From CAYQQU01 sp964419545 (lineage in GTDB: Bacteria > Bacteroidota > Bacteroidia > Chitinophagales > Saprospiraceae): DNA of 64,000 nucleotides. Positions 43,658-51,552 of the stretch are shown in pieces. Below the pieces are notes generated by a model. The model ran no database searches. It worked only from the letters and a program-made list of their open reading frames with translations, and had not been told where the DNA came from. Numbering within the stretch: position 1 is the first letter of the stretch; each line of letters begins with the position of its first letter. Position numbers and translations under genes: made by a program. Location of the stretch: NCBI GenBank assembly GCA_964419545.1, contig CAYQQU010000020.1:1-64000 (forward strand), read 5' to 3'.

Positions 43658-45571
43658 TTATTTTATCTGGATTTCGACGATGGGAATTTTGATTTCCACG
43701 CGGGTGCCGAGCGGAGCGCCGTCCTTTTCGTCGATGAGGTCGATGGTGTGGACGAAGACGCCTTTCTTTTCTTTGGATTGTTGGTGGAGCAGTTGCAGCC
43801 TTTCCTGGGTAATATTGGTGCCGCGCGAGCGGTAGTTCTGGTAATTGGGGTCGTTCATGCGCAGCTGGCGGGCCTTTTCGCGGCCGATGCCGTTGTCTTC
43901 GACCAGGCAGAGGATGGTATCGTCATCGTACAGGGAGAAATGCACTTTCACCATGCCGTCTTTTTTGCTGCGCAGGCCGTGTTCGATGGCGTTTTCCACG
44001 TAGGGCTGTACGATCATGGTGGGGACGCCGAGGATGTCCTCTTCGATGTCGTCGGCGACGGTAATCTGGTAGTGGAGGCGATCTTCGAAGCGCAGTTTTT
44101 CATTGATAAAGAGGTAGTCGTCGAGGAATTCGACCTCTTTTTCGAGGCTGATGATTTCGAGGTCGGAGTATTCGAGGCTTTGGCGCATCAGCTTGGCGAA
44201 TTTGGCGAGGTATTTGGCCGCCGAGGTAATTTCGCGGGAGGTGATGTAGTTCTGGATGGAGTTGAGGGCGTTGTACATGAAGTGCGGGTTCATCTGGGCC
44301 CGCAGGGCTTTGAGCTGGAGGCGGGTAGCCTGCAGCCGGAGCAGTTCGGCTTCCTGTTTTTTCTTTTCGGCTTCGTATTTTATTTCCAGCTCCATTTGTT
44401 TGCGCTTGTTGATCTTTTCGGCGTACTGTTCGGCGTATTTATCGTAGAGGAGCTGGTACTCGTAGGCGTTTTTGTAGTCGTCGAGATCGGCGTAGATGGC
44501 GGCGATATCTTTGCAGATGCTGGAAAGTTGCTTATAATCGTGTATTTGGTGGGCGTTTTCGAAAGCGAGCGCCAGGTGGTACATGGCGTCTTCGGTCTGG
44601 TCATTTTCGGCGAAGAGGCGGCCGCGCCACGATTCGATCACCGAGAAGTTGTAGAAGTCGTCTTCGCGATAGAGGCTTTCCGCTTTTTCGAAGAGTTCGA
44701 GGGCTTCCTCGTAGTGGTGTTTTTCGAGGTGGCAATAGCCCAGGTTGGCGTAGGCGCTGGCGCGGGCCTGCTGGCTGATATCGTCGCTGACGTCGATAGC
44801 CTTGCGGAAGTAGCTTTCGGCGCTTTCCTGGTCGTTGAGGGCCATGTATCCAACGCCGATGTTGAGGTAGTGCCACGACAGGCGGGTGCGCATGCCCAGG
44901 GATTCGCACATGTCGACCACGCGGGTGTAGGCGGCGACGCTCTTTTCGTTTTCGTCATTGCGTTCGTAGATCTTGCCGAGCCCGCTGTGGATGAGGGTGA
45001 GGAAGTAGAAATCTTTGAGGTCACGGGGCGGCAGGCCGGTGATGATCTTTTCCGCCTGGAGCAGCAGTTCGATGGCGGCCGAGAGGTTGGCGTAGTGAAG
45101 GTTCATGTAGCCTTCCCGGCAGGTCAGGCGGGCTTGCAGGCGTTTGTCGGGAAAGAGCTTGAGCAGGCGGGAAGCTTTGGCGAGGTATTCGCCGGCCCGG
45201 TCCATTTTGTCGAGGTTCATGCAGGTGCCGGCGTAGTCGATGTACACTTCGGCCTGCTGTTTGACATCGCCGCGTTCTTCCAGCAGCTCGATGGCGGCCA
45301 GGAAGTTGGCTTCGGCCGACTGGAATTCGTAGAGCTGATTTTCCACCGTGGCGGCGTGCAGGTGATAGTCGAGCTGAAAATCGGGATGGGGGATGGTGGT
45401 CAGCAGTTGCCGTTGTTCGGTGAGGAGCTCCTGCGCGCGCGGGATATTGGTAAAAACGTAGCTGGCGGTGAGCTGATTGATGAGCAGCAGGCGCTGCATG
45501 GGTTCTTCCTGCCAGCGCAGCTTATACTCCAGTTGTTTGGTCTCGGATATTTGTGCTGCTGAACCTGCCAT
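43658..45571 (-). CDS. Cytosolic TPR sensor histidine kinase (LytS/His_kinase type)
   Basis: A 637-residue protein with no signal peptide or transmembrane helix. Residues 1-380 are tandem TPR repeats (for example ARASAYANLGYCHLEKHHYEEALELFEKAE). A coiled coil follows (about 385-425, KRKQMELEIKYEAEKKKQEAELLRLQ), then the LytS-type kinase core: H-box RAQMNPHFMYNALNSIQNYI (His near 430), N-box PYVENAIEHGLRSK and G-box VEDNGIGREKA. It should phosphorylate the LytTR regulator encoded upstream on the same strand. TPR domains without membrane anchors recall RRNPP peptide receptors, and a GG-leader peptide gene lies directly upstream. A weak box TATCTTTA (45607-45600) may be its promoter. Confidence 0.92.
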   Translation of the reverse strand: MAGSAAQISETKQLEYKLRWQEEPMQRLLLINQLTASYVFTNIPRAQELLTEQRQLLTTIPHPDFQLDYHLHAATVENQLYEFQSAEANFLAAIELLEERGDVKQQAEVYIDYAGTCMNLDKMDRAGEYLAKASRLLKLFPDKRLQARLTCREGYMNLHYANLSAAIELLLQAEKIITGLPPRDLKDFYFLTLIHSGLGKIYERNDENEKSVAAYTRVVDMCESLGMRTRLSWHYLNIGVGYMALNDQESAESYFRKAIDVSDDISQQARASAYANLGYCHLEKHHYEEALELFEKAESLYREDDFYNFSVIESWRGRLFAENDQTEDAMYHLALAFENAHQIHDYKQLSSICKDIAAIYADLDDYKNAYEYQLLYDKYAEQYAEKINKRKQMELEIKYEAEKKKQEAELLRLQATRLQLKALRAQMNPHFMYNALNSIQNYITSREITSAAKYLAKFAKLMRQSLEYSDLEIISLEKEVEFLDDYLFINEKLRFEDRLHYQITVADDIEEDILGVPTMIVQPYVENAIEHGLRSKKDGMVKVHFSLYDDDTILCLVEDNGIGREKARQLRMNDPNYQNYRSRGTNITQERLQLLHQQSKEKKGVFVHTIDLIDEKDGAPLGTRVEIKIPIVEIQIK

Positions 45572-45629
45572 GTTTGAAGTTGGTGGAGATAGCGATTTCT
45601 AAAGATAATAAACCTTGCCTGAACAACAC

Positions 45630-45664
45630 AAAAGGACTATACCCTTTTGGGATATAGTCCTTTT
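45630..45664 (-). terminator. Terminator of the GG-leader peptide gene
   Basis: AAAAGGACTATACCC (45630-45644) pairs with GGGATATAGTCCTTTT (45649-45664), apart from one unpaired A, around a 4-base loop. Both strands end in a T-tract, so it works in either direction. It starts 21 nt after the stop of the minus-strand peptide gene and separates that gene from the kinase gene. Confidence 0.8.
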
Positions 45665-45685
45665 GAGAAGGAAAATATATAGGCA

Positions 45686-45829
45686 CTACTGCGGGACGAT
45701 GCCGCCGCAGCCGTTATTCCATTTCTTTTTCTTGTCTTTTTTACCCCCGGTGATCTTATTCATATCCCGCTTTTTCAGCGTTTTAAGGTCTTTTTTAAGA
45801 TCTTCCAGGCTTTTCTTCGGTTTTCCCAT
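45686..45829 (-). CDS. GG-leader peptide precursor (47 aa), candidate pheromone or RiPP
   Basis: The frame encodes a lysine-rich leader (MGKPKKSLEDLKKDLKTLKK), then RDMNKITGG, then an 18-residue core (KKDKKKK then WNNGCGGIVPQ). RDMNKITGG fits the double-glycine leader pattern (acidic at -8, hydrophobic at -7, Ile at -4, Gly-Gly at -2/-1) cut and exported by C39-peptidase ABC transporters; Bacteroidota natural-product precursors use similar leaders. It has its own promoter (45884-45891) and terminator, so it is a complete small transcript. It lies between a LytTR regulator and a TPR histidine kinase, both on the same strand. One Cys means no internal disulfide; CGG could be modified. No transporter is nearby. 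Confidence 0.75.
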   Translation of the reverse strand: MGKPKKSLEDLKKDLKTLKKRDMNKITGGKKDKKKKWNNGCGGIVPQ

Positions 45830-45883
45830 AGTCTTCGGAATTTACACGGGAGTCGTCGTTGCTATTATTCTTAAGTAAAAATA

Positions 45884-45923
45884 CAAAATTATTTGCTAGC
45901 AAGAAACGATTCCACGTTGGAAT
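45884..45923 (-). promoter_or_regulatory. Promoter of the peptide gene with overlapping palindrome
   Basis: TAATTTTG (45891-45884, minus) is an exact TAnnTTTG, about 55 nt before the peptide ATG. In place of a -33 TTG, a perfect palindrome ATTCCA-CGT-TGGAAT lies at 45909-45923, 17 nt upstream of the -7 box. A promoter lacking the -33 element and carrying a palindrome there is typical of activator-dependent control; the LytTR regulator next door is an obvious but untested candidate. Confidence 0.6.
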
Positions 45924-46029
45924 GGGAGATATTTTTAAAAACTATAAATGTGATTGTTATTCAAAAGGTTCACAAAGTGAGGCCGGTAAGCGGAATAGCG
46001 GCTTTTTGCAGCTTCCGCGGAGTGAAGAT

Positions 46030-46839
46030 CTAGAGCCCTTCCTGCAGCCGGCGCAGTTGCTCCATGAAAGCGGGGCGACGCCGGCGGGAAACTTCGATCT
46101 TTTTGTCGTCGTCCATGATGAGGTAGCCGCCGTCGCCTTTGACGAACTTGCGCATGAAGTTGAGGTTGATGACGTGGCGTTTGTGGACGCGGTAAAAGTT
46201 GAAGGGAGCGAGCAGGTCTTCGTACGACTTGATGGTCTTGGAGGCCGTAATGCGCTCGCCGCTCTGCAGGTAGATATGCGTATAATTATCTTCGGCCTCG
46301 AAGCGCACGATATCGCGGATATTCACGAAGTAGATGCCGTCGAGGGCGAAGATGCTCATTTTGGAAAACGCGTTCGGATTGTTCATGTAGTTGTTGAAGA
46401 TATCCAGGCGCTTGTCCATCTGTGCGTCGCGGCGCAGCCGGATGCGCGAGACGGCTTCCTTGAGCAGGTCGGGGTCGATGGGCTTGAGGATGTAGCCGAT
46501 CGAGCTGTATTCACAGGCTTTGATGGCGTATTCTTCGTAGGCGGTAACGAAGATGATCTCGAAATTGATGGGTTTGATGCGGTTGAGCATCTGGAAAACC
46601 AGTCCGTCGGGCAGGCTGATATCCAGAAAGGCCACGTCGGGCTTCATCGCCGGGTCCGAAAACAGCTCAGCGCCTTCTTCGACGCTGCTGGCGGCGCCGA
46701 TCACTTCCACTTCTTCACAGTGCTGCGCCAATAAGTTTTTCAGGTTGTTCAACCCTTTTACTTCATCTTCGACAATTACGGCTTTCGTCACAGGTGTATG
46801 GATTTTTGAAACAAATCGGCTTTGGCTGCCGGCGATCAA
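46030..46839 (-). CDS. LytTR-family response regulator
   Basis: A 269-residue protein. Receiver domain: AVIVEDEVKGLNNLKNLL at the start, phosphoacceptor VAFLDISLPDG (Asp near 73), TAYEEYAIKA and the KPID loop. Then a linker and a C-terminal LytTR DNA-binding domain (about 165-265: IYFVNIRDIVRFEAEDNYTHIYL, then FYRVHKRHVINLNFM). LytTR regulators such as ComE and AgrA bind promoters of peptide-signalling genes. The ATG at 46839 is consistent with the promoter at 46879-46872; a GTG at 46791 (VTKAVIVEDE) would give a more typical N-terminus. Its partner kinase lies 460 bp downstream, with the GG-leader peptide gene between them. Confidence 0.93.
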   Translation of the reverse strand: MIAGSQSRFVSKIHTPVTKAVIVEDEVKGLNNLKNLLAQHCEEVEVIGAASSVEEGAELFSDPAMKPDVAFLDISLPDGLVFQMLNRIKPINFEIIFVTAYEEYAIKACEYSSIGYILKPIDPDLLKEAVSRIRLRRDAQMDKRLDIFNNYMNNPNAFSKMSIFALDGIYFVNIRDIVRFEAEDNYTHIYLQSGERITASKTIKSYEDLLAPFNFYRVHKRHVINLNFMRKFVKGDGGYLIMDDDKKIEVSRRRRPAFMEQLRRLQEGL

Positions 46840-46871
46840 TATACGACAATTATCGGGTTGACGCCGATAGG

Positions 46872-46879
46872 CAAAGGTA
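46872..46879 (-). promoter_or_regulatory. Promoter -7 box of the LytTR regulator
   Basis: TACCTTTG on the minus strand, an exact TAnnTTTG, giving a leader of about 27 nt before the ATG at 46839. No clear -33 element. Confidence 0.5.
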
Positions 46880-46999
46880 AGGGATTTTTGTCATATCGCC
46901 TTTTTTTCCGGGAGCAGTGTTGGGAAAGGCCGGACCGGAAAACCGTATGGCGTTTCCGGTTTAGGGAGCGGCCGGCCGGCAACTTTTTCCAGGCTTCTT

Positions 47000-47007
47000 T
47001 ATATTTG
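47000..47007 (+). promoter_or_regulatory. Promoter -7 box of the Kv-type channel gene
   Basis: TATATTTG, an exact TAnnTTTG, 33 nt before the channel ATG at 47041. It diverges from the LytTR promoter 120 bp away. The -33 region has no TTG. Confidence 0.5.
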
Positions 47008-47040
47008 TCTGCTTTCACCCCCGGGCGATAAATCTCGAAT

Positions 47041-47889
47041 ATGGCAGAACAGCATAAACGGAATACGACTTCAATCAGAGATAAAATCCACGAGGTCATT
47101 TTTGAGGCCGACACTCCGGAGGGCAAAACGTTCGACGTGGCGCTCTTCATCGTCATCCTGGCCAGCGTCTTCGTGGTGATGCTGGAGAGCATGGACCCGC
47201 TGCGGGAGGCCTATTACGACCTATTCGTCACCCTGGAATGGGTCTTTACCGGTATCTTCACCATCGAATACCTGCTGCGGCTGTACTGTGTTTACCGCCC
47301 CTGGAAATACGCCCTGAGCTTCTTCGGGATCATCGACCTGCTCGCTATCTTCCCGACCTACCTCAGCCTGTTTATCGGCGGCGCGCAGTACTTTTTGATC
47401 GTTCGGGCGCTGCGCCTGCTGCGGGTGTTCCGGATCTTCAAGCTGGGGCACTTCCTGCGGGAGGGCGACGTGATCATGAAGGCCATGCTCGCCAGCCGGG
47501 CCAAGATCACCGTTTTCCTCACCTTCGTCCTGCTGATGGTTACCCTGGTGGGCGCCTTGATGTACCTGGTGGAAGGCGGCTCCAATCCCAGCTTTTCGGA
47601 CATCCCGAAGTCGATCTACTGGGCCGTCGTCACCCTCACCACCGTGGGCTACGGCGACATCACCCCCATCACCGGCGTCGGCCAGTTTTTGTCGGCTGCG
47701 GTGATGATCCTGGGCTACGCCGTGCTGGCGGTGCCCACCGGCATCGTCTCGGCCGAGTTTATCCGTGAGAAAAACCTCAGCTTCAATACCAAGGCCTGCC
47801 ACTACTGCGGCCACGAAGGGCACGACGACGACGCCAAGTTCTGTAAGTTCTGCGGGGAAAAGCTTGAACCGGTGAATAATTCGGGTTAA
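47041..47889 (+). CDS. Voltage-gated (Kv-type) potassium channel with C-terminal zinc ribbon
   Basis: A 282-residue six-helix channel. S1-S3 span about 30-125. S4 carries regularly spaced arginines (VRALRLLRVFRIFKLGHFLR), the voltage sensor. S5, the pore loop with potassium filter TLTTVGYGD (about 200-208) and S6 follow. The cytoplasmic tail ends in a zinc-ribbon-like module, CHYCGHEGHDDDAKFCKFCGEKL, with two CxxC knuckles. The core resembles KvAP. The tail probably binds one zinc ion and could mediate assembly or sensing (inference). Confidence 0.93.
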   Translation: MAEQHKRNTTSIRDKIHEVIFEADTPEGKTFDVALFIVILASVFVVMLESMDPLREAYYDLFVTLEWVFTGIFTIEYLLRLYCVYRPWKYALSFFGIIDLLAIFPTYLSLFIGGAQYFLIVRALRLLRVFRIFKLGHFLREGDVIMKAMLASRAKITVFLTFVLLMVTLVGALMYLVEGGSNPSFSDIPKSIYWAVVTLTTVGYGDITPITGVGQFLSAAVMILGYAVLAVPTGIVSAEFIREKNLSFNTKACHYCGHEGHDDDAKFCKFCGEKLEPVNNSG

Positions 47890-48207
47890 CGGCGCTACAA
47901 AAAATACCGGCGCCGAAATATGCGCACGATAAACTGCTCTCTTTATTTCACGGATACGCACTGGTAGGTGGTAGGCGTAAGTTGTTCAACGGTACGTCGA
48001 TGGGCGCTCTGTTGACTCTTTGTCACATGCCAGATCGAGGGATAAGCGGGCTGGTCGGCAAAGGACGGGATCGGGGCGTAGGGAAGGCGGCAGGTCCGAT
48101 CTGCACTTCTTCCGTCCCCCGCAATCCCTCCACCGGATCCCCGCAATTTCCGGTGCCGCTCCTCCTGGTAGGCTCCAACGCCAAGGCCGATCCAGCCGAA
48201 GCATGGC
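47890..48207. other. Intergenic region, nothing recognised
   Basis: 318 bp between two converging genes (the Kv-type channel and the DoxX-like gene). GC-rich, with short imperfect inverted repeats (GGCGC near 47892 and CCGGCGCCG near 47910) that may act as a weak shared terminator. Reading frames through it show no protein-like composition. Confidence 0.45.
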
Positions 48208-48627
48208 TCACGCCCCCCTCACCCGGGTGGTTGCGAACAACCGCCGGACGGCGTACTTGCCGGTTCCGTTCGCCCATACCATCAGCAGACCGCCGATGAT
48301 GGCGACGTTTTTCATAAAGAGCACCGACTGCATGCGGCGTTCTTCGTCGGGGAAGGTCCAGAACGCGTGTACGATCAGCGTTACCGGCACCCAGTAGAGG
48401 AGCAGGAGCATAGCGCCGAAGCGCGCCCGGTAGCCGGTGAGCACCAGCGTGCCGCCCATCAGCAACAGGATGATGGCGCCGACCAGCAGCAGGTCCTGGT
48501 TCCAGGTCAGGCCGTAGAGCGTCATCTTCGCCTTGGTCTCCTTGAAGTAAAAAATCGAGTCGTAGGCGTCGAAAATGAAGATGAAGGATAAAAATATTCT
48601 GCCGATCAGGTCGATAACGGGTTTCAT
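48208..48627 (-). CDS. DoxX-like integral membrane protein
   Basis: A 139-residue protein with four hydrophobic helices (LIGRIFLSFIFIFDAYDSI, LLLVGAIILLLMGGTLVL, FGAMLLLLYWVPVTLIVHAFW, MKNVAIIGGLLMVWANG), the length and spacing of DoxX/DoxD-family proteins. The FWTFPDEERRMQSVLFMKNVAIIGGLL segment is typical of that family. Members are linked to thiosulfate oxidation or oxidative-stress complexes, but most are uncharacterised; no role is shown here. The final residues (KYAVRRLFATTRVRGA) are basic and cytoplasmic. Confidence 0.8.
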   Translation of the reverse strand: MKPVIDLIGRIFLSFIFIFDAYDSIFYFKETKAKMTLYGLTWNQDLLLVGAIILLLMGGTLVLTGYRARFGAMLLLLYWVPVTLIVHAFWTFPDEERRMQSVLFMKNVAIIGGLLMVWANGTGKYAVRRLFATTRVRGA

Positions 48628-48688
48628 AGTCTGAAGATTGAAGGGGCAAGATAGATAAAACTGACGTCAATCCCGTTGTTGTCAGGCT

Positions 48689-50260
48689 TTACCTTTTGTT
48701 GTGTAAAAATACCCGAACGGCGCGGGCTACGTTCTGCCCGTCCATAGCTGCGGAGATGATGCCGCCCGCGTAGCCGGCGCCTTCGCCGGCGGGGAACAGT
48801 CCGGCCACGTCTTCGTGTTGGTAGGTCTCCCGGTTGCGGGGGATGCGCACGGGGGCGCTGGTGCGGCTTTCCACTCCGATGACGTTGGCTTCGGCCGTGA
48901 AGTAGCCTTTCATTTTCCGGTCGAACGCCTGGAAACTGCGCCGCAGCCGCTGGTAGAAAGCGGGGGGCAGGAGTTCGTGCAGCGGCGCCGGGCGCAGGCC
49001 CGGGATGTAGGAACTGGGCGGGAGGTCCGTTGACGGGCGCCCCGCCACGAAGTCGGTCAGCCGTTGCGCCGGCGCCTGCTGGCCGCCGTCGCCGGACGCG
49101 AACATGGCGCGCTCTATTTCCTGCTGGAAAGCGAGCGCGGCGAAGGGGCCGTGCCGGGCGTAAGGGGCGAGGTCTTCCATTTCGACGGCCACGACGATGC
49201 CGGAGTTGGCGTAGGCGGAATCGCGGCGCGACATCGACATACCGTTGACGACCAGCTCGCCGGGGGCGGTCGCTGCGGGCACCACCAGCCCGCCGGGGCA
49301 CATGCAAAAGGAGAAAACGCCGCGGCCGTCAACCTGTACTGCCAGCCGGTAGCTGGCTGCGGGCAGGTGGGCGTCCCGCGGTTCCTGATTGTACTGGATG
49401 CGGTCGATGAGGCGCTGCGGGTGCTCCACGCGTACGCCCAGCGCGAAGGGTTTGGCTTCGATGCGGACGGCTCGTCGCTGCAGCATTTCGTAGATGTCGC
49501 GCGCCGAATGGCCGGTGGCGAGGACGACGGCTTCGGCGTAGTGTTCGGCTTCGCCGTTGACCTGCACGCCGCGAATGCGTCCTTTGTCGATCAGCAGGTC
49601 GGTCACCTGGCTGTCGAAGTGGATCTCGCCGCCGTAGTGGCGGATCGTCTCCCGGATATTGGCTACGATCTTGGGCAGCTTATTGGAGCCGATGTGCGGA
49701 TGGGCGTCGATGAGTATGTCGGATACGGCGCCGTGTTCGACCAGCAGGCGCAGTGCTTTTTCGATATTGCCGCGCTTGTGGGAGCGCGTGTACAGTTTTC
49801 CGTCGGAATAGGTTCCGGCGCCGCCCTCGCCGAAGCAGTAGTTGGAGTGGGGATTGACCTGCCCGAACTGCTGGATGGCCCGCAGGTCGCGCCGCCGGGC
49901 GCGTACGTCCTTGCCGCGGTCGAAGAGGACCGGTCGCAGGCCCAGCTCGATGAGCTCGAGGGCGGCGAAATACCCGGCGGGCCCGGCGCCCACGATGATG
50001 ACGTGCGGCCGGTCGGAGACGTCGCGGAAGCACGAGAGGATAGCCGGCTCGGAGGCAGGCGGCTCTCCGGAGCAGACGGCGACCCGCAGCCGGAAGACGG
50101 GCGACTTGCCGCGCGCATCGACGGAGCGGCGCAGCGGGACGACTTCGTCGATCCGGCCGGGCGCGATGCCGGCCGCCCGGGCGGCGCGCTTTAAAATGGC
50201 CGCTTCGTCCGACGCTTCGGCGGGCGGCAGTTTGATTTCCACTTCCTTTCTCACATTCAC
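48689..50260 (-). CDS. FAD-dependent dehydrogenase of the COG2509 type
   Basis: A 523-residue flavoprotein. An N-terminal alpha-beta domain (1-85: KLPPAEASDEAAILKRAARAAGI and the VDARGKSPVF region) precedes the FAD Rossmann motif HVIIVGAGPAGYFAALELIELGLRPVLFDRGKDV (about 85-118). Further features are SNYCFGEGGAGTYSDGKLYTR, ATGHSARDIYEML, CMCPGGLVVPAAT and the C-terminal GLFPAGEGAGYAGGIISAAMDG. This arrangement marks a widespread family of predicted FAD dehydrogenases with unknown substrate. The only usable start is GTG at 50260. It is preceded closely on the same strand by a small secreted-protein gene. Confidence 0.9.
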   Translation of the reverse strand: MNVRKEVEIKLPPAEASDEAAILKRAARAAGIAPGRIDEVVPLRRSVDARGKSPVFRLRVAVCSGEPPASEPAILSCFRDVSDRPHVIIVGAGPAGYFAALELIELGLRPVLFDRGKDVRARRRDLRAIQQFGQVNPHSNYCFGEGGAGTYSDGKLYTRSHKRGNIEKALRLLVEHGAVSDILIDAHPHIGSNKLPKIVANIRETIRHYGGEIHFDSQVTDLLIDKGRIRGVQVNGEAEHYAEAVVLATGHSARDIYEMLQRRAVRIEAKPFALGVRVEHPQRLIDRIQYNQEPRDAHLPAASYRLAVQVDGRGVFSFCMCPGGLVVPAATAPGELVVNGMSMSRRDSAYANSGIVVAVEMEDLAPYARHGPFAALAFQQEIERAMFASGDGGQQAPAQRLTDFVAGRPSTDLPPSSYIPGLRPAPLHELLPPAFYQRLRRSFQAFDRKMKGYFTAEANVIGVESRTSAPVRIPRNRETYQHEDVAGLFPAGEGAGYAGGIISAAMDGQNVARAVRVFLHNKR

Positions 50261-50277
50261 ATTTTTACCTGCCCGCT

Positions 50278-50706
50278 TTACCGCTCTCCCGGCGGGGCTT
50301 TGCGGGGCCGGACCCAGCGGGTGGAGTCGGCCTGGCTAAACGTATCGGGTATAAAAAAGCGCACTACCACCACTTCCGAGCATTCGCCTTTCAGGGTTTT
50401 GATGGGGTCGCGTTTAGGGTCGAAAGCAGTGACCCGGAGGGTGTCCGCCTGCAGTTCGGCCTCCAGTTTATAGCGTCCCTTTTCGATAAAGTGGTTGAGA
50501 ATGCCTTCGGAGGCGTCGTAGAGCTGGGCTTTCGTTTCCACGAGGATGTTGTCGCCGGCCCAGGTCTCCACCGAAAGGTTGCCGGGCAGTTCGAAGGTTA
50601 TGACGTGGGCGGTGTCGAGGGTAAAGGACTGGTGCATCACCCGCTGCAGCTGAGCGGCGAGCGGGTTGGCGCCAATTAGGATCAGGCCGAAAAGCAGGAT
50701 GCGCAT
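50278..50706 (-). CDS. Secreted protein of unknown function, paralogue of 50868 gene
   Basis: A 142-residue protein with signal peptide RILLFGLILIGANPLAAQ. The mature part aligns with the neighbouring gene product: SFTLDTAHVITFELPGNLSVETWAGDNILVETKAQLY against SFNLHGNETVTLDLPGSVEVKTWKSPTMRVQLNIALP, then NHFIEKGRYKLEAEL against LVQYGRYNLIAT. This looks like a one-domain beta-rich fold similar to head domains of putative auto-adhesins, but I cannot name it. The ATG at 50706 (MRILLFG) starts the signal peptide and is preferred to the in-frame ATG at 50739. It ends 17 nt before the FAD gene. Confidence 0.7.
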   Translation of the reverse strand: MRILLFGLILIGANPLAAQLQRVMHQSFTLDTAHVITFELPGNLSVETWAGDNILVETKAQLYDASEGILNHFIEKGRYKLEAELQADTLRVTAFDPKRDPIKTLKGECSEVVVVRFFIPDTFSQADSTRWVRPRKAPPGER

Positions 50707-50796
50707 AAGGGTCGAGTTATTCTGTAAATCATGGGCCATAGCAGGTAAACCTTATTTCTGTCCCATTACTAAACCGGGGTTCGCTGCAAAAATAAA

Positions 50797-50828
50797 AGGG
50801 CGTGATGACAAAGTGATCATCACGCCCT
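50797..50828 (-). terminator. Rho-independent terminator of the 50868 gene
   Basis: AGGGCGTGATGA (50797-50808) pairs perfectly with TCATCACGCCCT (50817-50828). On the minus strand it is followed by TTTATTTTT. It lies 40 nt past the stop of the secreted-protein gene. Confidence 0.85.
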
Positions 50829-50867
50829 CTGGAAAACGCAAAAAAGCGGGGCTTGGTTGCAATGGGG

Positions 50868-51308
50868 TTACAAACCGCCGGGGGCGTCGGCCGGAGCGAG
50901 GAAGGTGGAAGCGGCGTCCGGGATCTCGATCTGCACCCCTTCCGGAGCGAAGACGAGGAAAGAGACCTTTTCGTCGAGCCGGCGGTCGCCGACTTTGACC
51001 GGTTTTTTCAGGCCGGGCGCGAAAACTTTGATGCCTTCGCTTTCCTGAGTAGCGATCAGGTTGTAGCGGCCGTACTGCACCAGCGTTTTCAGCAGCGCCA
51101 CGTTGCTGTTGGGCAGGGCGATGTTCAGCTGGACGCGCATCGTCGGGCTCTTCCAGGTTTTGACTTCCACCGAACCAGGCAGGTCGAGCGTTACGGTTTC
51201 ATTGCCGTGCAGGTTGAACGATTTTACGAGCGTTTTCTCGACGGGCTGCCCGGCGGCGAAAACGGCCGTAAATAAAAAGATGGCGATGGTTGGTAAAATT
51301 TTGTTCAT
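50868..51308 (-). CDS. Secreted protein of unknown function, paralogue of 50278 gene
   Basis: A 146-residue protein with signal peptide NKILPTIAIFLFTAVFAAGQ. The mature domain shares the pattern LDLPGSVEVKTW, YGRYNLIA and a conserved VSFLVFAPEGVQIEIPD strand pair with its paralogue. Unusually for this phylum there is a full Shine-Dalgarno (AGGAGGT, minus strand of 51314-51320) five nucleotides before the ATG, suggesting strong translation. The transcript ends at the hairpin at 50797-50828, so the two paralogues are separate units. Function unknown. Confidence 0.72.
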   Translation of the reverse strand: MNKILPTIAIFLFTAVFAAGQPVEKTLVKSFNLHGNETVTLDLPGSVEVKTWKSPTMRVQLNIALPNSNVALLKTLVQYGRYNLIATQESEGIKVFAPGLKKPVKVGDRRLDEKVSFLVFAPEGVQIEIPDAASTFLAPADAPGGL

Positions 51309-51313
51309 AACGG

Positions 51314-51320
51314 ACCTCCT
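51314..51320 (-). promoter_or_regulatory. Strong Shine-Dalgarno site
   Basis: AGGAGGT on the minus strand ends five nt before the ATG at 51308. Most genes in this window, like most Bacteroidota genes, have no such site. Confidence 0.7.
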
Positions 51321-51552
51321 GTATTTTAGGTTGTTTAAATTAATGTATTACTTTTTTGCGAAAAAGTCAAATCGCCGAATATTTTACGGCCAAATGGGGT
51401 TTTCGCGGAATCGACATTGGATGAGGTCTTGCGTGCGCCGGCAGTCGCTCACCTTCCTTTGACGATGAGCTGTAAAAGGTAAACCGGATTTAGGGGCGAA
51501 AAATTCCGGTTGCTTTTTTTTAACACATTTTTAAGCGCTGGGACAGCGCCGG

